A program made the translations under genes and the position numbers. DNA of 64,000 nucleotides from Actinomycetota bacterium (GTDB taxonomy: Bacteria > Actinomycetota > Aquicultoria > Subteraquimicrobiales > Subteraquimicrobiaceae): positions 68,618-132,617 of the forward strand of contig JASEGB010000001.1 in NCBI GenBank assembly GCA_030018275.1. Direction: 5' to 3'. Below, in pieces: positions 48,467-57,051 of the stretch. The notes under the pieces were generated by a model. It ran no database searches, was not told the DNA's origin, and was given only the letters and a program-made list of their open reading frames with translations. Position 1 is the stretch's first letter. Each line of letters begins with the position of its first letter.

Positions 48467-49624
48467 TCACCATTTCCTCACTCTCTCGATGTAATTTTGA
48501 TAGTTACATTTGACCTCATTGAGGCTATCTCCACCGAATTTTTCAAGGACAGCGGAAGCCAGCTCCATGGCCACAACCGCTTCTCCGATCACAGCAGCGC
48601 TGGGGACTGCACAGACATCGGCACGTTCTTTAAATGAAACGGTCGACTCTTTAGTTATTATATCAACGGTTCGCAATGGTTTACCGAGGGTGGGGATGGG
48701 CTTCATAACAGCCCGAAGAAGGACCGGTTCCCCATTCGTTACTCCACCTTCCAATCCCCCAGCTCTATTCGTCTCACGGTAGAACCCTCTGGAAGCATCG
48801 AAAAATATCTCATCGTGAGCGGATGAGCCCCTCATCGAAGCCAACTTAAAACCCTCTCCAATCTCAACTCCTTTAATTGCAGGTATGCTCATAATCGCTT
48901 GAGTCAACCTCGCATCCAATCTCCTATCCCAGGATACATAGCTTCCCAACCCTGGAGGAACTCCATAAGCTATGATTTCAAAAATGCCCCCCAGAGTGTC
49001 CCCATCACTCCCAGCCTCTTCAATCTCCCTCACCATTTCGAGGGATGCCTTTTCGTCGATGCATCTCACTGGGGAACGATCTATCTCGGGAATATCCTTA
49101 AGCTTAGGTGGGGAAACGATCTTCGCTGTATGGGTTCCGATGCCTATAACGTGGCTTAGGATTGAAATGTTCAATTCCCGAAGAAGAGCTTTGGCAATGG
49201 CTCCAACACCCACCCGAGCTGCGGTTTCCCTGGCGCTTGCCCTCTCCAAAACATTGCGGATGTCCCTTTGCCCCGTCTTTAGAACACCAGCGAGATCTGC
49301 ATGCCCAGGTCGAGGCGTGGTTACTGGTTCCATTTCCACAGCTTTTTCAATGGACATCGCCCTCGACCAATTTTCCCAATCCCTATTCCTGATGAGTAAG
49401 GCTATGGGGCTACCGAGGGTCTTACCAAAACGCACTCCGCTTAAAATCTCCACTTCATCCCGCTCTATCTTCATTCTTCCACCCCGACCCACGCCCATTT
49501 GGCGTCGAGAGAGTTCAGAATTGATGTATTTTGCGGAAATCTTTAAACCACAGGGAATCCCCTCCACAATGGCAATAAGAGCTGGTCCATGGGATTCTCC
49601 CGCTGTAAGAAACCTAAGCATCAT
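48467..49624 (-). CDS. aroC: Chorismate synthase
   Basis: A 385-residue FMN-dependent enzyme, last step of the shikimate pathway. [38 protein letters not shown], and [18 protein letters not shown] are the three family signatures. GGVTNGEPV lies in the C-terminal part. It is the first gene after the pilus cluster and its repeat-containing gap. Confidence 0.97.
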   Translation of the reverse strand: MMLRFLTAGESHGPALIAIVEGIPCGLKISAKYINSELSRRQMGVGRGGRMKIERDEVEILSGVRFGKTLGSPIALLIRNRDWENWSRAMSIEKAVEMEPVTTPRPGHADLAGVLKTGQRDIRNVLERASARETAARVGVGAIAKALLRELNISILSHVIGIGTHTAKIVSPPKLKDIPEIDRSPVRCIDEKASLEMVREIEEAGSDGDTLGGIFEIIAYGVPPGLGSYVSWDRRLDARLTQAIMSIPAIKGVEIGEGFKLASMRGSSAHDEIFFDASRGFYRETNRAGGLEGGVTNGEPVLLRAVMKPIPTLGKPLRTVDIITKESTVSFKERADVCAVPSAAVIGEAVVAMELASAVLEKFGGDSLNEVKCNYQNYIERVRKW

Positions 49625-49717
49625 CTCACCTCTTATTCATTTCAAAAATCATTCAAACTGCTTCTTATATAACATAAAACGGCACCGAGCAGGAGTGCCG
49701 CCCATGGACTAATATTT

Positions 49718-49730
49718 CTATTACTTGTAT
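49718..49730. repeat. 13-bp direct repeat, left flank of MITE-like element
   Basis: CTATTACTTGTAT here is identical to 49931–49943, the last codons of the PilP-like gene. It is interpreted as a target-site duplication. Confidence 0.75.
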
Positions 49731-49930
49731 GCCATAGACATAATTTCAAAAAGGTGGCTCAAATCCTAAATTCGAAATCCTAAATCCTAAACAAATTCAA
49801 AACGAAGTTTTGGTCATTTGATATTGTTTAGAATTTGGTGCTTTGTGCTTAGAATTTGAAACATTCCTTTGCTTAAGGATAATGTTTTGGCAAAAAGAGC
49901 TTCTGCCGTAGCGATTTATGTCTAGCCTTA
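49731..49930. repeat. MITE-like repeat copy 2 (200 bp)
   Basis: The element begins GCCATAGACATAATTTC and ends with the inverted form of TAAGGCTAGACATAAATC. The centre carries AAATCCTAAAT and AAATTCGAAATCCTAAATC units. It has no coding capacity. It is flanked by perfect 13-bp direct repeats and matches the split copy at 24098–25655 in inverse orientation. The remaining gap (49625–49717) up to aroC holds no gene; a GGCACCGAGC/GGAGTGCCG hairpin lies at about 49681–49700. Confidence 0.75.
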
Positions 49931-49933
49931 CTA

Positions 49934-50491
49934 TTACTTGTATATCTCCTCACCCAACTTTAATACAATTTTATCATCCCCGTAAAGAAGGGTGACACTA
50001 TCGGTCCCTATCGATAATACTTGATAGGGAGAATCATTTATTCGATCTCCCTCTTTAACCTTATATATGGTGCTCCCATATTTTATGGAGGCATATTTCG
50101 TTCCATCCTCAGTATAAATATCCTCAAGGGCGAGAACTTTTAGCGTTGTTTCAGTCGTATCCGTGACAGTGGGCGTAGTCACCTTGGTGATCAAAGGCTT
50201 AAAGGGATCTTTACTCTCGTATACTTCAAAAGACTCAACCCGATCAACAGGGGAAGGAGGAGCCGTTGCAATCATTTTCTCCGCCTTCTCTTCCTCCTTT
50301 GGTGTGGATCGAGGTGGTTGAACCACACGCCGGGGTTCCCTGGGAGCCTTGCTAATCACCAAAAATAAAAGCGCCAAAGCAACGACGAATATGATAAGAG
50401 CAGCGATGATGATCATTAAAACCTTTTTGCCCTTGGGCATTTCTAAAAACCCTTTAACTTTGGTTACATAATCCTTCACCTCTTGTGCCAT
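49934..50491 (-). CDS. PilP-like type IV pilus assembly protein
   Basis: A 185-residue protein with one membrane helix (about 25–47), a Pro/Glu-rich linker, and a C-terminal beta domain (YASIKYGSTIYKVKEGDRIND, then VLSIGTDSVTLLYGDDKIV). It comes directly after pilO (3-bp gap), the place of pilP, although it lacks a lipobox. It probably links the PilMNO platform to the envelope. Its last 13 bp are duplicated on the far side of the adjacent repeat. Confidence 0.7.
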   Translation of the reverse strand: MAQEVKDYVTKVKGFLEMPKGKKVLMIIIAALIIFVVALALLFLVISKAPREPRRVVQPPRSTPKEEEKAEKMIATAPPSPVDRVESFEVYESKDPFKPLITKVTTPTVTDTTETTLKVLALEDIYTEDGTKYASIKYGSTIYKVKEGDRINDSPYQVLSIGTDSVTLLYGDDKIVLKLGEEIYK

Positions 50492-50494
50492 TTT

Positions 50495-51076
50495 CTATCC
50501 ACCACTTTTACTCGTCTGAGATTTACCACTTTCACTAGCTTGCTGGGGTTTGATGAGTGTGAAGGCGCTCGCGGAAATATCCACGGAGAGCTCGGGGTAC
50601 TCCTTCACGGATATGCTCACCACATTTACTTTTATCTCCCGGGGAAGTCCTTCAAGACGATAGAGAAAATCGACCACATCGAAGAATCCTCCAGTAATGT
50701 TAATACTCAAGGGTATTTCGGAAAAACTCTCCTTCGGGCTGAGAACAGAGGGTTTTATGGAAATAAAGTCAATGCCCGCTTGCGTGGCTATATCCTGTAG
50801 CTCGATTATAAGGGATGGAAGTTCGGGCTCCTTTGGAATTCTTTTGCTCAAGCTCAACAGCTTTGACTCAATTTGGGCTGATTCCTCCTTTGCGGCTTTA
50901 AGGCGTGAAAGCGTAGACTTCGCTGTCTCCTGCCTCTTCCTCTCCTCCTCCATTTGCTTTCGAATTTGGGCTTTTCGGTTCTGTTGAGGTAGCCAAGCCA
51001 GGAGGAAGAATGCGACCACGAGAAGAATTGCAAATATGCCCACTGCCGTTATCCTAGACTTAAGCGAAATGGTCAT
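50495..51076 (-). CDS. pilO: Type IV pilus assembly protein PilO
   Basis: A 193-residue protein with a short cytoplasmic start, one membrane helix (12–30), a coiled coil (ESAQIESKLLSLSKRIPKEPELPSLI) and a ferredoxin-like domain. The IPKEPELPSLIIELQDIATQAGI segment is the PilO hallmark. With PilN it forms the inner-membrane alignment complex. It starts 4 bp after pilN. Confidence 0.88.
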   Translation of the reverse strand: MTISLKSRITAVGIFAILLVVAFFLLAWLPQQNRKAQIRKQMEEERKRQETAKSTLSRLKAAKEESAQIESKLLSLSKRIPKEPELPSLIIELQDIATQAGIDFISIKPSVLSPKESFSEIPLSINITGGFFDVVDFLYRLEGLPREIKVNVVSISVKEYPELSVDISASAFTLIKPQQASESGKSQTSKSGG

Positions 51077-51080
51077 GCCC

Positions 51081-51662
51081 TCACTCTCCCGAATTCTTAG
51101 GCGGGGCAGGAACGGAAGGCTTCGCCGTTTTTAATTGAGAAGTCGTCTCAAATCGGATGGCTTCTTGCTCTTCTACCTCTGTTTTTTCTGAAACATTGAG
51201 CCAAATCTCGGTAAACTGCTTAATTTCCTTCAACCTGACCATCCATTTTGCCACCGAATTATGGGTGAAGGTGTGACCTTGAAAAGTGATTCCAGCATTC
51301 ATGTCTCCCTTAAAAGAAGTCAACCAAACATCGCTCGGTATGACCATACTAATTTCGTTGAGTAGCTTCGACCATGATACCTCGCCTTCCATTGCGGTCT
51401 TGAGGATTCTCTCTCGCTTTTCAACCTCAGCCTTTTTCTTCTCATAAATTTCATACTCCGCGATTACCTCTTGTAACTTTTGATTTTCGGTCTTAATTGC
51501 GGAGAGTTCTCGCTCCTCCTGACTGACGACCCAGGCATTAATGGTATATATAAAAAATAAGATAAAAACGAGGACCACTATTCCCATGAATGAGTAAACT
51601 AGGATTCTTTCAGCTCTCCTCTTTCCAAGGATTTCCGGAGGCAATAAATTGATGTTCGTCAT
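51081..51662 (-). CDS. pilN: Type IV pilus assembly protein PilN
   Basis: A 193-residue protein. The N-terminal motif TNINLLPPEI is the PilN segment that docks in PilM. One membrane helix (about 24–45), a coiled coil (50–90) and a periplasmic domain with SEMVIPSDVWLTSFK-like sequence (MVIPSDVWLTSFKGD) follow. Its start overlaps the pilM stop by 4 bp. Confidence 0.92.
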   Translation of the reverse strand: MTNINLLPPEILGKRRAERILVYSFMGIVVLVFILFFIYTINAWVVSQEERELSAIKTENQKLQEVIAEYEIYEKKKAEVEKRERILKTAMEGEVSWSKLLNEISMVIPSDVWLTSFKGDMNAGITFQGHTFTHNSVAKWMVRLKEIKQFTEIWLNVSEKTEVEEQEAIRFETTSQLKTAKPSVPAPPKNSGE

Positions 51663-52789
51663 CGCTCAAACCCCCGTAGAGCAAGACCAAGACAAATGGC
51701 AAGGGAAGGTTCTTCAGCCATGAGCTCCCCTTGAGGTAATTTGGGATCGATCTGAAATCCCTTCAAAGGATGACCAAATTCCACATCCACTTGTAAGCTC
51801 TGACTTAGATAACGATCAAGGTATTCCAGTTTCGATCCACCTCCACTTAAAATAACACACCCAATGCCTTTGACCTGGGTGGCTTGCGCAAGATAATAAT
51901 CGAAAGAGCGTCGGACCTCGGTCACAAAATTATTTATTTCTTTCCCCAAAACCTCTTGCACCAGAGGCACTTTATCGGCCATCTCAGACCGAATCTTTTT
52001 GGATTTTGACTTCTTATTCAAAGGAGTTAGCCCTATCTCGACTTTCAAATCCTCGGCTTCGTCGAAGGATACGTTCAAGGCATCAGCTATGGCACGGGTA
52101 AAATCATTTCCCGCCAGAGAGGTCACCCGAGTAAATCTCGGTATTCCTCGCTCTACAACGACGATATTGGTGATCCCGGCACCGATGTTGATCAGAGCTG
52201 TTGCTGTTCCCTCCAACTCCCCTTCCCCAGGAACAATGGGTGACTCACCTATGAGCGAACGCACGAGGGCGAAGGAAGATACATCGATTACCACGGGTTT
52301 TAATCCAGCCCCCTCAACAGCGGCGACATTGTTCTGGATCATGTCCTTCTGTCCAGCTACAAGGAGCACCTCCATCATCCGCTCATTATTCTCCGTGGTG
52401 AATTCGCCTACCACTTGGAAATCGAGAATGGCTTCCTCGATGGGAATTGGAATGAATTCCTGAGCTTGATACTGAATAGCTCCTTTGAGCTCTGATTTCT
52501 CCATGAAAGGGAGTTCGATGAGGCGGACAACGACCTTCTGATTGGCTACACCGATTACCACTCTCCTGTCCCCAAAACCTGCATTCTTCCAGAGTCTAAA
52601 TAAGGAGTTTGAAATGGCTTCGACGTCGACTACTTCGCCCTCTACAACCGCTCCCATGGGGACCTTTACCTTGCCATACTTAATGAGGATGGGTGAACCC
52701 TGCGCTGGCTTAAGCTGAGCCGCTCGGAAGGTATTCGTGCCAATATCAAGACCTATTGGTGGAAGGATTCTAAATGGAAAAATGCCCAA
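51659..52789 (-). CDS. pilM: Type IV pilus assembly ATPase-like protein PilM
   Basis: A 376-residue actin/FtsA-like cytoplasmic protein. PPIGLDIGTNTFRAAQLK is the phosphate-1 loop, and INIGAGITNIVVVERG and ILSGGGSKLEYLDRYLSQ are the later nucleotide-site motifs. The conserved RLIELPFM and YQAQEFIPIPIEEAILDFQ stretches are PilM-specific. The start is TTG with GGAGG upstream. It heads the pilM-N-O-P operon. Confidence 0.93.
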   Translation of the reverse strand: MGIFPFRILPPIGLDIGTNTFRAAQLKPAQGSPILIKYGKVKVPMGAVVEGEVVDVEAISNSLFRLWKNAGFGDRRVVIGVANQKVVVRLIELPFMEKSELKGAIQYQAQEFIPIPIEEAILDFQVVGEFTTENNERMMEVLLVAGQKDMIQNNVAAVEGAGLKPVVIDVSSFALVRSLIGESPIVPGEGELEGTATALINIGAGITNIVVVERGIPRFTRVTSLAGNDFTRAIADALNVSFDEAEDLKVEIGLTPLNKKSKSKKIRSEMADKVPLVQEVLGKEINNFVTEVRRSFDYYLAQATQVKGIGCVILSGGGSKLEYLDRYLSQSLQVDVEFGHPLKGFQIDPKLPQGELMAEEPSLAICLGLALRGFER

Positions 52790-52940
52790 AATACGATTCC
52801 TCCTACGATCATGGCTTCCGCTTGATTTAAACCTTTGTTGCTTCCCCTCTTCGGGCGGGGCATTACCTTTTATCTCTTTTAAAACCGATTACTTGATTCG
52901 ATAAAATTTTGTATTTCCCTCTTTTAAAAATTCCAGAAAT

Positions 52941-52967
52941 TTATCGGCATTTCCGCCCATTTCTTTA
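52941..52967 (-). promoter_or_regulatory. Sigma-28 (FliA/WhiG)-type promoter upstream of pilM operon
   Basis: On the minus strand TAAAGAAA, an 11-nt spacer, then GCCGATAA. The -10 is a perfect match to the FliA/WhiG consensus and the -35 core TAAA is intact. It sits just after the pilX stop codon and leaves a leader of about 145 nt before the pilM TTG. Confidence 0.7.
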
Positions 52968-52975
52968 ATAAATCA

Positions 52976-54409
52976 CTATTGCTCACGCCAAGTCCTGTAA
53001 TCGAGTGTCACACCTTGTATGATCCCAAAGGTACTTGGATACTCCGAGGGCATGGCAGATCCCCTGAAGGTCAACTTGACTCGTCTTTTGATATTATCAA
53101 ACCAAAGCTGACCATCATCATTATCGACGTCTCCCGCAATTATACTCCCGATAACCGCTATTTCCCGACCATTGGATTCGGTGCGGAATCGGATTCCCCT
53201 CCGGGAGAAGACTACCCCTTCTAGTTGAATGTGGTTTCCAGTATCGGTCGATCCCGCATTGGTATTTGAAGTCAGAAATATAACATATCTGGAGAGGAGA
53301 CTGGATTGGGTGGAGTAAATATAATCGTAAACCCTCGTTCGAGCATTGCTGTAGAGTTCGGTATTCGCTCCCATTTGAGTTGGCTTTGGTTTGGTTCCTT
53401 GGATGACCAGGGCATCCGTATTCGTATTCGGATCATCATCCCAACCACCGGCGATGATTTGTATCTTTTCCTCGATGGTTGAGCTATTTATGGTCACATT
53501 GCCATAAGCCACAATCGTGGTTACCGTGGAGGTATCCGTGCTGGTTACGGTAGCACCATCGATGGTCAAATTCCCATTTATGTAGGTCTTGCTTCCCCCC
53601 GTGAGTGTTACTGTTCCGGTCCATGTTTGGTTTCCGGCGGGGTAAGTGCTCGCCGTGCGAATTTCCCGTTCGTAAGGGGCTGTTCTAAAGGTGGGTAGCC
53701 CCGAGGGATCGGCGGAAGTGGCTTCCTTCCAATGCGCGTCGGGAAATTCCCTCACACCGGCAACGTATTTATTATCCACGGGGCGCACACCGTCTTCGTC
53801 ATAGGCATATCCAAGATAATTGGAACTCGTGCTCGGTTCCCTGATGTTTATGACCCAACCGTGGATGTTTAAAACATCGCTCCCCGTACCGTAGATCATG
53901 ACCCTCGTGGTTTCCGTCGTATCATTGTATATGAAGACGTTATCCTCCGCAGAGGGATCATCATCATTTCCGGGTATGGCGTTGAATTTAGCTGCGGTCA
54001 AGGCACGTTGGAAAGAGGCGGGCACCGTATTCACGACCGCTTGAACTCTTATTCTCCTCGTTACCCCCGTAACTTTCCCCACGGAAATGAGCAACCCAGT
54101 GTTCGAATCGTAAATCGTATAATAGCTTCCCGATCCAAGAGCAACCGGTGTGGTCTCGCTTCCAATCGTGCCGGACATGTTGCTGTTTAAACTCCACAGG
54201 GCGTGGTTTATTCCAGCTTCTGCTAGATAATAAGCTTTTGTGGAATTGGCATGCTGAATTACCATATATGCCTCATTTATGGTCAGGGAAATGAGGGCAG
54301 TCCCCACAAGGATCAAGATCAAGACGGCGCTTAAAGCAAAGGCTAGCGTGTATCCCTCTTCCTTGATTAAAATCTTCAATCTAAGCGGAAACTTGACCAT
54401 TCTTCCCAT
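52976..54409 (-). CDS. PilX-like pilus assembly protein with large C-terminal domain
   Basis: A 477-residue protein with a type III-like prepilin helix (EGYTLAFALSAVLILILVGTALISL) preceded by a basic leader. It continues NEAYMVIQHANSTKAYYLAEAGINHAL, the PilX_N signature. The long extracellular part is Thr/Ser/Asn-rich and predicted beta (TVTSTDTSTVTTIVAYGNVTIN) and may be an adhesive or capping domain. It is much longer than typical PilX (about 170 residues). It follows pilW by 15 bp. Confidence 0.82.
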   Translation of the reverse strand: MGRMVKFPLRLKILIKEEGYTLAFALSAVLILILVGTALISLTINEAYMVIQHANSTKAYYLAEAGINHALWSLNSNMSGTIGSETTPVALGSGSYYTIYDSNTGLLISVGKVTGVTRRIRVQAVVNTVPASFQRALTAAKFNAIPGNDDDPSAEDNVFIYNDTTETTRVMIYGTGSDVLNIHGWVINIREPSTSSNYLGYAYDEDGVRPVDNKYVAGVREFPDAHWKEATSADPSGLPTFRTAPYEREIRTASTYPAGNQTWTGTVTLTGGSKTYINGNLTIDGATVTSTDTSTVTTIVAYGNVTINSSTIEEKIQIIAGGWDDDPNTNTDALVIQGTKPKPTQMGANTELYSNARTRVYDYIYSTQSSLLSRYVIFLTSNTNAGSTDTGNHIQLEGVVFSRRGIRFRTESNGREIAVIGSIIAGDVDNDDGQLWFDNIKRRVKLTFRGSAMPSEYPSTFGIIQGVTLDYRTWREQ

Positions 54410-54424
54410 CTCATAAATCCTCCA

Positions 54425-55130
54425 TCACTTCCTCAACCTACATTCATTCTCCAGCCTGTATTCCTCTGGAAACTCACCCGGATTTTTATCCATGATTAAG
54501 GTGATATAAATCTGGTAGGGTTGATTGACATCATCCGCCCTGAAAACTGGGACTGATTTATTCCGGTTGATCAAATATCTAGCCACAATTTGGCTTGAAC
54601 TATCAACTTGCCTTGTTAAAATTCCATTCGTCGATAGAGAGTAAATCACCGACGTATCATAGGTATAATCGGCATGAACGATATCGGTTTCCGCCAGAGA
54701 ATAATTGAAGGTAACCGTTCCCCTCTCATAATTTACGCTATATTCGCTGGATGGACGGGGGATGCCATTTTTGTAGATGGTTGGAGGTGCCCATGATAAC
54801 CATGGATAATATCGCGATGGTCCGTAGACCTTCCGTCTGGGATCGGTTGTGGACAATTTCTCTCCAACTATTTGCAATCCGGATATGGTGAGGCTATAAT
54901 CGGTAATCCCCGTAACCTTATAGCATTCCCTAAGCTCTTGAGCTATCCTCAACATGGCAATTCGCACTCCGTTGAGCATCTATCTGCCCCTCGGAAAGAT
55001 TCCAGGTCTCCAGGCCTTGAACTAACAAGCCGTATAAAGCCCCAACTATCAAAAAGAGCAAAGCTCCAGCCAAAAGTAGCTCCACCAGAGTGAACCCTCT
55101 CTCTTCATTGGATTTAATATATCCCAGCAT
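54425..55130 (-). pseudogene. PilW-like minor pilin, frameshifted
   Basis: The N-terminal frame (55130–54930) has a prepilin signal, RGFTLVELLLAGALLFLIVG, cut after Gly with Glu+5. It leads into LETWNLSEGQIDAQR. The continuation, VRIAMLRIAQELRECYKVTG and on to 54425, is in the +1 frame, so the switch lies near 54968–54982. The combined length of about 235 residues fits a PilW-type minor pilin. It is not in a homopolymer. It is either inactivated or an assembly error. Confidence 0.8.
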
Positions 55131-55145
55131 GAACCTCGCCCCCGC

Positions 55146-55553
55146 TTATAGCTTCCTTGCCCTGTAAGTTACCAGTATTACGGCTTGCGTTTGACCTTCC
55201 CTCGTCCAGCTCACCTTAACCGTAATTCTCTTAATATCCGCATTCGAATTTGTGATCTCAGAAGGCGAAGAGACTATTGTTACCTCACGATTAAAGATCT
55301 TACCCCCTGCAGTTCTTGTATCCGAATAAGTGCCATCTTGAAGCTCGGGGTCATCATAGGCTTTATTCCTCAGGTACTCCATCTTCTCTTGGGCAAAATT
55401 GGTGGCAAGATTCTTATCCTTGGAGGAGGAAACGAACCCAACCCCTTCATAAAACATAATGAATATGGGAATTAGGATGAGAGCAACGATCGTCGCCGCT
55501 CCTAAGACTTCGAGAAGGGAAAATCCTTTCTCGCTTCTTGTCATTACTCCCAC
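55146..55553 (-). CDS. PilV-like minor pilin
   Basis: A 135-residue prepilin with leader EKGFSLLEVLGAATIVALIL, cleaved before Phe with Glu at +5. NFAQEKMEYLRNKAYDD is the PilV hallmark, and the C-terminus is beta-rich (ADIKRITVKVSWTREGQ). A GTG at 55553 or an ATG at 55544 could start it. It is the first gene of the pilV-W-X minor pilin set. Confidence 0.86.
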   Translation of the reverse strand: MGVMTRSEKGFSLLEVLGAATIVALILIPIFIMFYEGVGFVSSSKDKNLATNFAQEKMEYLRNKAYDDPELQDGTYSDTRTAGGKIFNREVTIVSSPSEITNSNADIKRITVKVSWTREGQTQAVILVTYRARKL

Positions 55554-55581
55554 CCGCTTCTGTAAAGATTGCTCGCTATTT

Positions 55582-55608
55582 TTATCGGCATCGCAGGTGG
55601 AGAGCTAA
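55582..55608 (-). promoter_or_regulatory. Sigma-28-type promoter upstream of pilV-W-X
   Basis: The minus strand shows a perfect -10, GCCGATAA, with TTAGCTCT 11 nt upstream, a weak -35. It lies in the 66-bp gap between pilD and pilV, about 30 bp from the start codon. Confidence 0.5.
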
Positions 55609-55619
55609 AGGCACAGGAT

Positions 55620-56393
55620 CTATAGGAAACATAAGCTTAAATAGTAGCGGAAAATCTGGGGGCCGAAGAATAGGGTTATGAATCCACCGAGGGCAAGGAA
55701 TGGACCGAAGGGAATAATATCCTTTCTGCTCATTCCCTTGAAGATGATGAGTGCAATGCCGGAAATAGCTCCCAAAAGAAAACCAAGGAATAGAGCGGTC
55801 AGCACATGCCAGCCCAGGAATATACCCAAAAATGCCGCGAGCTTTATATCCCCTCCCCCCATCCCCTCTCTCCTTAAAAAAAGATGAGCCAATAATGCCA
55901 CCAGCAGTAGTAATCCTCCACCGATGAAAAACCCAATCAATGAGGAGCCTATCGCTTGTGGATTGGACAAAATCACTAAGATGAACTGTACCACTAAAGC
56001 CGGCAAAATTACCTTATTGGGAATGATCTTGTGCTTCAAATCGATGGAGGCAACTAAGAGAAGGATGGAGGTGAAGAATGAAGCCGATAAAAACCCCGAG
56101 CTTAGTCCAAACTTTAAGAAACAAAATAAAAACAGGAGTCCGGTCAATAATTCCACCAGGGGATATTGGATGGATATCCTTCCCTTGCAATAGCGGCACC
56201 TGCCCTTGAGCAGAAGATAACCGATAAGCGGAATATTGTCATAAGCTCTTATGATTCTACCACAGTGGGGGCAATGAGAGCTGGGAAAGATGATCGATTC
56301 TTTCCTGGGAAGACGGTAAATACAAACATTCAAGAAGCTTCCAATGGCTAATCCGAATATGAAAAAGACCAATCCCATTATTCCCTTTAGCAT
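55620..56393 (-). CDS. pilD: Prepilin peptidase / N-methyltransferase PilD
   Basis: A 257-residue polytopic membrane protease (A24A). The N-terminal cytoplasmic domain has both zinc CXXC pairs (HCPHCGR and CRYCKG). The two catalytic aspartates lie in SIDLKHKIIPN and GGGDIKLAAFLGI. It cleaves and methylates the prepilins encoded around it. It has its own gap and promoter-like motif after the pilA terminator. Confidence 0.95.
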   Translation of the reverse strand: MLKGIMGLVFFIFGLAIGSFLNVCIYRLPRKESIIFPSSHCPHCGRIIRAYDNIPLIGYLLLKGRCRYCKGRISIQYPLVELLTGLLFLFCFLKFGLSSGFLSASFFTSILLLVASIDLKHKIIPNKVILPALVVQFILVILSNPQAIGSSLIGFFIGGGLLLLVALLAHLFLRREGMGGGDIKLAAFLGIFLGWHVLTALFLGFLLGAISGIALIIFKGMSRKDIIPFGPFLALGGFITLFFGPQIFRYYLSLCFL

Positions 56394-56456
56394 ATGTCCC
56401 TCATTTCGACATAGCGCCCCTTCAATGCCTTTTAACCTTCGATAATGCCTTTAAAT

Positions 56457-56484
56457 TTATCGACCTCTTTGCCACCATTATTTA
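56457..56484 (-). promoter_or_regulatory. Possible sigma-28-type promoter upstream of pilD
   Basis: TAAATAAT, a 12-nt spacer, then GTCGATAA (one mismatch to GCCGATAA) on the minus strand. It is placed directly after the pilA terminator, where a new transcript must begin. Confidence 0.4.
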
Positions 56485-56492
56485 GAGTGCAA

Positions 56493-56524
56493 TAAAAAAG
56501 TGGCACCCAAATGGGTGCCACTTT
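56493..56524 (-). terminator. Rho-independent terminator after the major pilin gene
   Basis: A perfect 10-bp stem, AGTGGCACCC/GGGTGCCACT, with a 4-nt loop (56499–56522). On the minus strand it is followed by TTTTT, and it starts about 18 bp after the pilin stop. It isolates the pilin transcript, as expected for a highly expressed gene. Confidence 0.9.
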
Positions 56525-56539
56525 CCCTAAAGGCTAACT

Positions 56540-56887
56540 TTAGTACGTATGAGGTGGAATGTTAGGACATACCGCATAAGGAGGATCCCCTGGAGCGATG
56601 GTGTAGAGAGCTTCAGCCTTCGGGCACTTCGGTGGAGCCTTGAGATATTTCTCCGTTATCAGAGGATGCTGATCGTCCAGCGGGCCAGTGGGAGGATAAA
56701 CATCTTCAGTGGCCTTGTAAGTAGTTATTGCTCCGTCGATCGTTCTTAAGTTTGCCTGACAAGTTCTCTTTTGAGCGCTCTCACGTGCCACGTTGAATAC
56801 CGGAACTGCGATGGCGACCAAGATAGCAATGATCAGAACGACGACCATTAATTCTATCAATGTGAAACCTCTTTCCTTCCTAATCAC
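56540..56887 (-). CDS. pilA: Type IV major pilin (PilA/ComGC-like)
   Basis: A 115-residue prepilin with a short basic leader MIRKERG cut before Phe, then TLIELMVVVLIIAILVAIAV with Glu at +5. The globular domain is small, with three Cys (RTCQANL, PKCPKAE, AVCPNIP) and a Pro-rich end. It starts at GTG with AAGGAGG upstream. It has its own sigma-28-like promoter and a strong terminator, so it is a single-gene transcript. Confidence 0.92.
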   Translation of the reverse strand: MIRKERGFTLIELMVVVLIIAILVAIAVPVFNVARESAQKRTCQANLRTIDGAITTYKATEDVYPPTGPLDDQHPLITEKYLKAPPKCPKAEALYTIAPGDPPYAVCPNIPPHTY

Positions 56888-56974
56888 CTCTTTTCACCTC
56901 CTTGCATGAGTGAGAAAATTTAAATTGCATTTGGAGCTCCAACATCACCTCCGAGAAAAGTTACCTCACTAACT

Positions 56975-57001
56975 TTATCGGCACCTTGCTTTGAAACCTT
57001 A
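56975..57001 (-). promoter_or_regulatory. Sigma-28 (FliA/WhiG)-type promoter of pilA
   Basis: The minus strand reads TAAGGTTT, 11 nt, GCCGATAA, against the consensus TAAAGTTT-N11-GCCGATAA. This is 15 of 16 consensus bases with exact spacing. It is 88 bp upstream of the pilA start and is the best of five such sites in the cluster. No c-di-GMP riboswitch was recognised in the leader. Confidence 0.8.
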
Positions 57002-57051
57002 ATATCCTCAAATTCTTTGGACCTGCGACCTGCATCAAGCGGACCTTTACC

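Noticed and set aside
48972-49712. Plus-strand open frame of about 246 codons
   Set aside because: Antisense to aroC and running into the repeat region; no family resemblance.
56888-57051. Possible c-di-GMP riboswitch in the pilA leader
   Set aside because: The conserved core elements of the known c-di-GMP riboswitch classes could not be found; the promoter motif explains the most striking bases.
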